Source: Polaromonas sp. P2-4
GTDB lineage: Bacteria > Pseudomonadota > Gammaproteobacteria > Burkholderiales > Burkholderiaceae_C
Assembly: GCA_024703855.1 (NCBI GenBank)
Contig: CP087965.1
Location: 2,844,001-2,908,000 of the forward strand
Direction: 5' to 3'
DNA length: 64,000 bases
The notes below the pieces were generated by a model. The model saw only the letters and a program-made list of their open reading frames with translations. It ran no database searches and was not told the origin of the DNA. A program made the translations under genes and the position numbers. Positions 61,312 through 64,000 of this stretch are shown here, one piece after another. Each line of letters begins with the position of its first letter. The first letter of the stretch is position 1.

Positions 61312-61479
61312 TCAGGCCATGAACACGGCAATAAACGCCAGCAGGAACATCAGCACGCCACCCACGACGGGCAGCACGATAGGGATCAGCGGCACGATGG
61401 CTTCCACCGGATCCTGTTCCTGGGCATGCGCAGGGCTGCTGTGAGCGGCGTGGGGGGTGTGGTCGGCTGAACTGGACAT
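61312..61479 (-). CDS. small membrane protein, 55 residues
   Basis: A short protein with a His/Ala/Ser-rich start (MSSSADHTPHAAHSSPAHAQ) and one hydrophobic segment (IVPLIPIVLPVVGGVLMFLL, then AFIAVFMA) ending at a TGA. The upstream region on the minus strand has AGGAACC before the ATG. The shape matches small single-span proteins found in many betaproteobacteria; the function is unknown. Confidence 0.65.
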   Translation of the reverse strand: MSSSADHTPHAAHSSPAHAQEQDPVEAIVPLIPIVLPVVGGVLMFLLAFIAVFMA

Positions 61480-61602
61480 GGTGGTTCCTGAAAATGCAGA
61501 TAAGTTTGACGCAATTTTACCTTTTTGAAGCGTGCAGCAGTAATCACCTGCCTGCGCTAGCCTTTACGCTACTGGTGTGACGCTTGTTTGTGAAAGAAAG
61601 CC

Positions 61603-62067
61603 ATGAAATTTCGAGTCAAATTCCTGGCGGTGTGTGCCACTTCGGCGGCGCTGGTCCTGCTGTCGGCCTGCGCTGCCAGCGGGCCCAACAGTCCTTCGGC
61701 CCGGCCCGTGCTGTACCCCAACGCCACGTTGAATCGCGTCGGTGATGCGCAAGGCCGCCTGGAGGCCAATGCCTGCATGGCGCGCGCCCAGTCTGCCGGC
61801 CTCAGCCCTACGCAGCAGGGCAACGAAGTGGGCCGCCGCGCCGGAGAGGGTGCCGCCACCGTGGGCGTGGCCTCGGTGGTCGGTGCGCTGATCAGCGGCC
61901 GGGGTGGCGAAGGCGCGTTGCGGGCCGGTGCCGCGGGCGCTGCAGTGGGCGGCTCGGCTGGTGCGGTGTCGGGTGCGTTCCACAACGACAGGCCCAACAG
62001 TACCTACCGCAGCTTTGTCCAGCGCTGCCTCAGCGAAAAGGGCTTTGATGTGATCGGCTGGAACTGA
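61603..62067 (+). CDS. glycine-zipper lipoprotein
   Basis: An intact 154-residue lipoprotein. The signal peptide ends in the lipobox LSAC at Cys23. A glycine zipper (about residues 81-125: GEGAATVGVASVVGALISGR, GALRAGAAGAAVGGSAGAVS) follows, then FVQRCLSEKGFDVIGWN with a Cys that may pair with Cys58 in LEANACMARAQ. Such proteins sit in the outer membrane and are of unknown detailed function (YMGG/Rick_17kDa-like). Confidence 0.85.
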   Translation: MKFRVKFLAVCATSAALVLLSACAASGPNSPSARPVLYPNATLNRVGDAQGRLEANACMARAQSAGLSPTQQGNEVGRRAGEGAATVGVASVVGALISGRGGEGALRAGAAGAAVGGSAGAVSGAFHNDRPNSTYRSFVQRCLSEKGFDVIGWN

Positions 62068-62077
62068 CGCCAGGCCC

Positions 62078-64000
62078 TCATACCCGGGCCGCTGGCTCCT
62101 CCAGGTGTGCCGCCATCTCGTGCCTGACCTGCCTGGCCGCCTCGACCATATTGCCCAGGGCGGCCTCGGTCTCGGGCCAGCCGCGCGTCTTGAGGCCGCA
62201 ATCGGGGTTGATCCACAGGTTGCGGGCCGGAATCACGCTGGCGGCCTTTTGCAGCAGGTACACCATGTCACTGACGGCTGGCACGCGCGGTGAGTGAATG
62301 TCGTACACGCCGGGGCCAATTTCATTCGGGTACTTGAAGTCGCCAAAGCCTTGCAACAACTCCATGCCCGAGCGGCTGGTTTCGATGGTGATCACGTCGG
62401 CGTCCATGGCAGCGATCTCGGGCAGGATGTCGTTGAACTCGGAGTAGCACATGTGGGTGTGAATCTGCGTTTCGTCGCGCACGCCGCTGGCGCTGATGCG
62501 AAAGGCGCGGGTCGCCCAGGCCAGGTAGGCCTTCCAGCCGGCGCGGCGCAGCGGCAGGCCTTCGCGAATGGCGGGCTCGTCGATCTGGATGATGCCGATA
62601 CCGGCCTGCTCCAGGTCCACCACTTCGTCGCGTATGGCCCAGGCAATTTGCCGGGTGGTGCTGCTGCGCGGCTGGTCATCGCGCACAAAAGACCATTGCA
62701 AAATGGTGATGGGGCCGGTCAGCATGCCCTTCATCGGCAGCGGGGTCAGGCTCTGGGCGTAGGCCGTCCAGTCCACCGTCATGGGTTGCGGCCTGGCCAC
62801 GTCACCGTAAATTACCGGCGGCTTGACGCAACGCGAGCCGTAAGACTGCACCCAGCCATGGGCCGTGAAGGCAAAGCCGTCGAGCTGCTCGCCAAAATAC
62901 TCCACCATGTCGTTGCGCTCGGCCTCGCCATGCACCAGCACGTCCAGGCCGATGGCTTCCTGCTTGCGCACGGCCAGCGTGATCTCGGCCTGCATTTTCT
63001 GGCGGTAGCTGGCTTCATCGAGCTGGCCGCGCTTGACGGCGGCGCGGGCGGCGCGGATTTCGGCCGTCTGGGGGAAGGAGCCTATGGTGGTGGTGGGCAG
63101 CAAGGGCAAAGCAAAGCGCTCGGCCTGCACGGCCTGGCGCTGCGGGAAGGCGGAGGCGCGTCTGTCGTCATCGGCCGTCGTGCGGGCCAGGCGCAAGGCC
63201 ACGTCGGCACGGTGCACGCGCGGGCTGCTGCGGCGCGCGGCGCAGGCGCTGCGCGCCTCGGCAAGCGCGGCCTGCACAGAAGCCGCTTTGTCATCATTGA
63301 GCACGGCCTTCAGCGTTTGCAGCTCACCGAGTTTTTCAACGGCAAAGGCCAGCCATGATTTGATGTCAGGGTCCAGCGTCGCTTCGGCCTGCAGGCTGTA
63401 AGGCACATGCAGCAGCGAGCAGGACGGCGCAAGCCAGAGCGCGCCCTGGTGTTTGTCGGCCACCGGGCGCAGCCGGGCCAGTGCCGCATCCGGGTCGGTG
63501 CGCCAGATGTTGCGGCCATCGACGATGCCGACCGACAGCACCTTGTGGCTGGGCAGCCAGTCGGCCACGCCGGTCAGTTCTTCGGGCGCGCGCACCGCAT
63601 CCACATGCAGGCCGGCCACCGGCAACTGGCAGGCCAGGCGCAGGTTCTCCTGCAGCGGCGAAAAGTAGGTGGCCAGCAGCACAGGGGGCGCGCTGCGCGC
63701 CAGTCGCGAGTAAGCCGGCTCGAAGGCATAACGCCAGTGATCGGGCAAGTCCAGGCCGAGGATGGGCTCGTCGATCTGCACCCACTGAACGCCCTGCGCC
63801 TTGAGGCGGGCCAGGATGTCTTCATACACCGGCAGCAGTTGCTCGAGCAGTGAGAAGCGCTCAAAACCGGCTGCCTTTTCTTGGGCATTTTCTTTGCCCA
63901 GCCACAGAAAACTCAAGGGTCCGAGCAGCACCACCTTGACCGGGTGACCGGCTTGCAGCGCCTCGTTCACTTCATCAAACAGGCGCTGGCTGGACAGCTT
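62078..64000 (-). CDS. metE: cobalamin-independent methionine synthase MetE, N-terminus beyond window
   Basis: The C-terminal 640 residues of a protein that is usually about 755 long; the coding frame is open to the window edge. It transfers the methyl group of 5-methyltetrahydropteroyltriglutamate to homocysteine. The C-terminal catalytic barrel begins at [16 protein letters not shown] and carries the zinc ligands in HTHMCYSEF (His, Cys) and [13 protein letters not shown] (Cys), with [20 protein letters not shown]. The N-terminal barrel segment includes [16 protein letters not shown]. No shift was seen in the visible part. Confidence 0.95.
   Translation of the reverse strand, partial: KLSSQRLFDEVNEALQAGHPVKVVLLGPLSFLWLGKENAQEKAAGFERFSLLEQLLPVYEDILARLKAQGVQWVQIDEPILGLDLPDHWRYAFEPAYSRLARSAPPVLLATYFSPLQENLRLACQLPVAGLHVDAVRAPEELTGVADWLPSHKVLSVGIVDGRNIWRTDPDAALARLRPVADKHQGALWLAPSCSLLHVPYSLQAEATLDPDIKSWLAFAVEKLGELQTLKAVLNDDKAASVQAALAEARSACAARRSSPRVHRADVALRLARTTADDDRRASAFPQRQAVQAERFALPLLPTTTIGSFPQTAEIRAARAAVKRGQLDEASYRQKMQAEITLAVRKQEAIGLDVLVHGEAERNDMVEYFGEQLDGFAFTAHGWVQSYGSRCVKPPVIYGDVARPQPMTVDWTAYAQSLTPLPMKGMLTGPITILQWSFVRDDQPRSSTTRQIAWAIRDEVVDLEQAGIGIIQIDEPAIREGLPLRRAGWKAYLAWATRAFRISASGVRDETQIHTHMCYSEFNDILPEIAAMDADVITIETSRSGMELLQGFGDFKYPNEIGPGVYDIHSPRVPAVSDMVYLLQKAASVIPARNLWINPDCGLKTRGWPETEAALGNMVEAARQVRHEMAAHLEEPAARV

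Overview
The window is GC-rich DNA from a betaproteobacterium, most likely of the family Comamonadaceae (Polaromonas/Rhodoferax-like). This is inferred from gene content: Bug/TctC periplasmic receptors, acetoacetyl-CoA synthetase and a PHB-depolymerase-type esterase, GTP-dependent PEP carboxykinase, a DUF4148-type small exported protein, glutathione/peptide importers next to unusual peptidases, and short interspersed repeats of a kind I associate with that family. No rRNA, tRNA, CRISPR array, phage or insertion sequence was seen.

Layout. 0-6 kb: a broken LysR gene, a histone H1-like protein, an FAD-linked oxidase with a divergent LysR gene, two small exported proteins and a corrinoid adenosyltransferase. 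6-20 kb: a hotdog thioesterase, a coiled-coil protein, a decayed branched-chain amino acid receptor, a uracil/xanthine permease, a TetR-controlled hydrolase unit with clear palindromic operators, acetoacetyl-CoA synthetase, a YbaY-type lipoprotein, a DMT exporter, a flavin reductase, an M14 peptidase and a PHB-depolymerase-like esterase. 18.3-27.7 kb (minus strand): a long operon RpiR regulator - iaaA - gsiABCD - P1 peptidase - M55 D-aminopeptidase, which looks like import and hydrolysis of unusual (isoaspartyl, beta- or D-) peptides. 28-30 kb: an MFS transporter and a GntR/FCD regulator.

30.2-44.8 kb (plus strand): a long catabolic cluster facing away from the GntR gene. It holds a hydantoin racemase-type enzyme, a complete peptide/opine-type ABC importer, four amidohydrolase-superfamily enzymes, a Bug/TctC receptor, and a second copy of the importer receptor followed by a permease stub and another pair of amidohydrolases. 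I read it as uptake and ring-opening of a cyclic amide or ureide (hydantoin-, pyrimidine- or triazine-like). It is the best candidate for an undescribed system. Two copies of the palindrome ATTGT(C/G)ACAAT sit exactly 100 bp apart in the divergent promoter region.

45-64 kb: a VOC protein, a LysE exporter, a WYL regulator, dadA divergent from an ArgP-like regulator, a universal stress protein, a phosphoesterase, a second Bug receptor with a LysR gene, pckG with a large inverted repeat in its upstream region, modABC, a glycine-zipper lipoprotein, and metE running off the right edge.

Two features cut across the window. First, about 34 of some 60 genes carry one or more single-base frameshifts. 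Many lie in A, T or C runs, and they include housekeeping genes such as pckG, so most are probably sequence errors; I annotate those genes as CDS with the shift noted. Second, there are two families of short dispersed repeats: one beginning GCTAT...ATAGC (about a dozen copies, several apparently in frame inside genes), and one about 105-bp imperfect palindrome with inverted ends (two copies).
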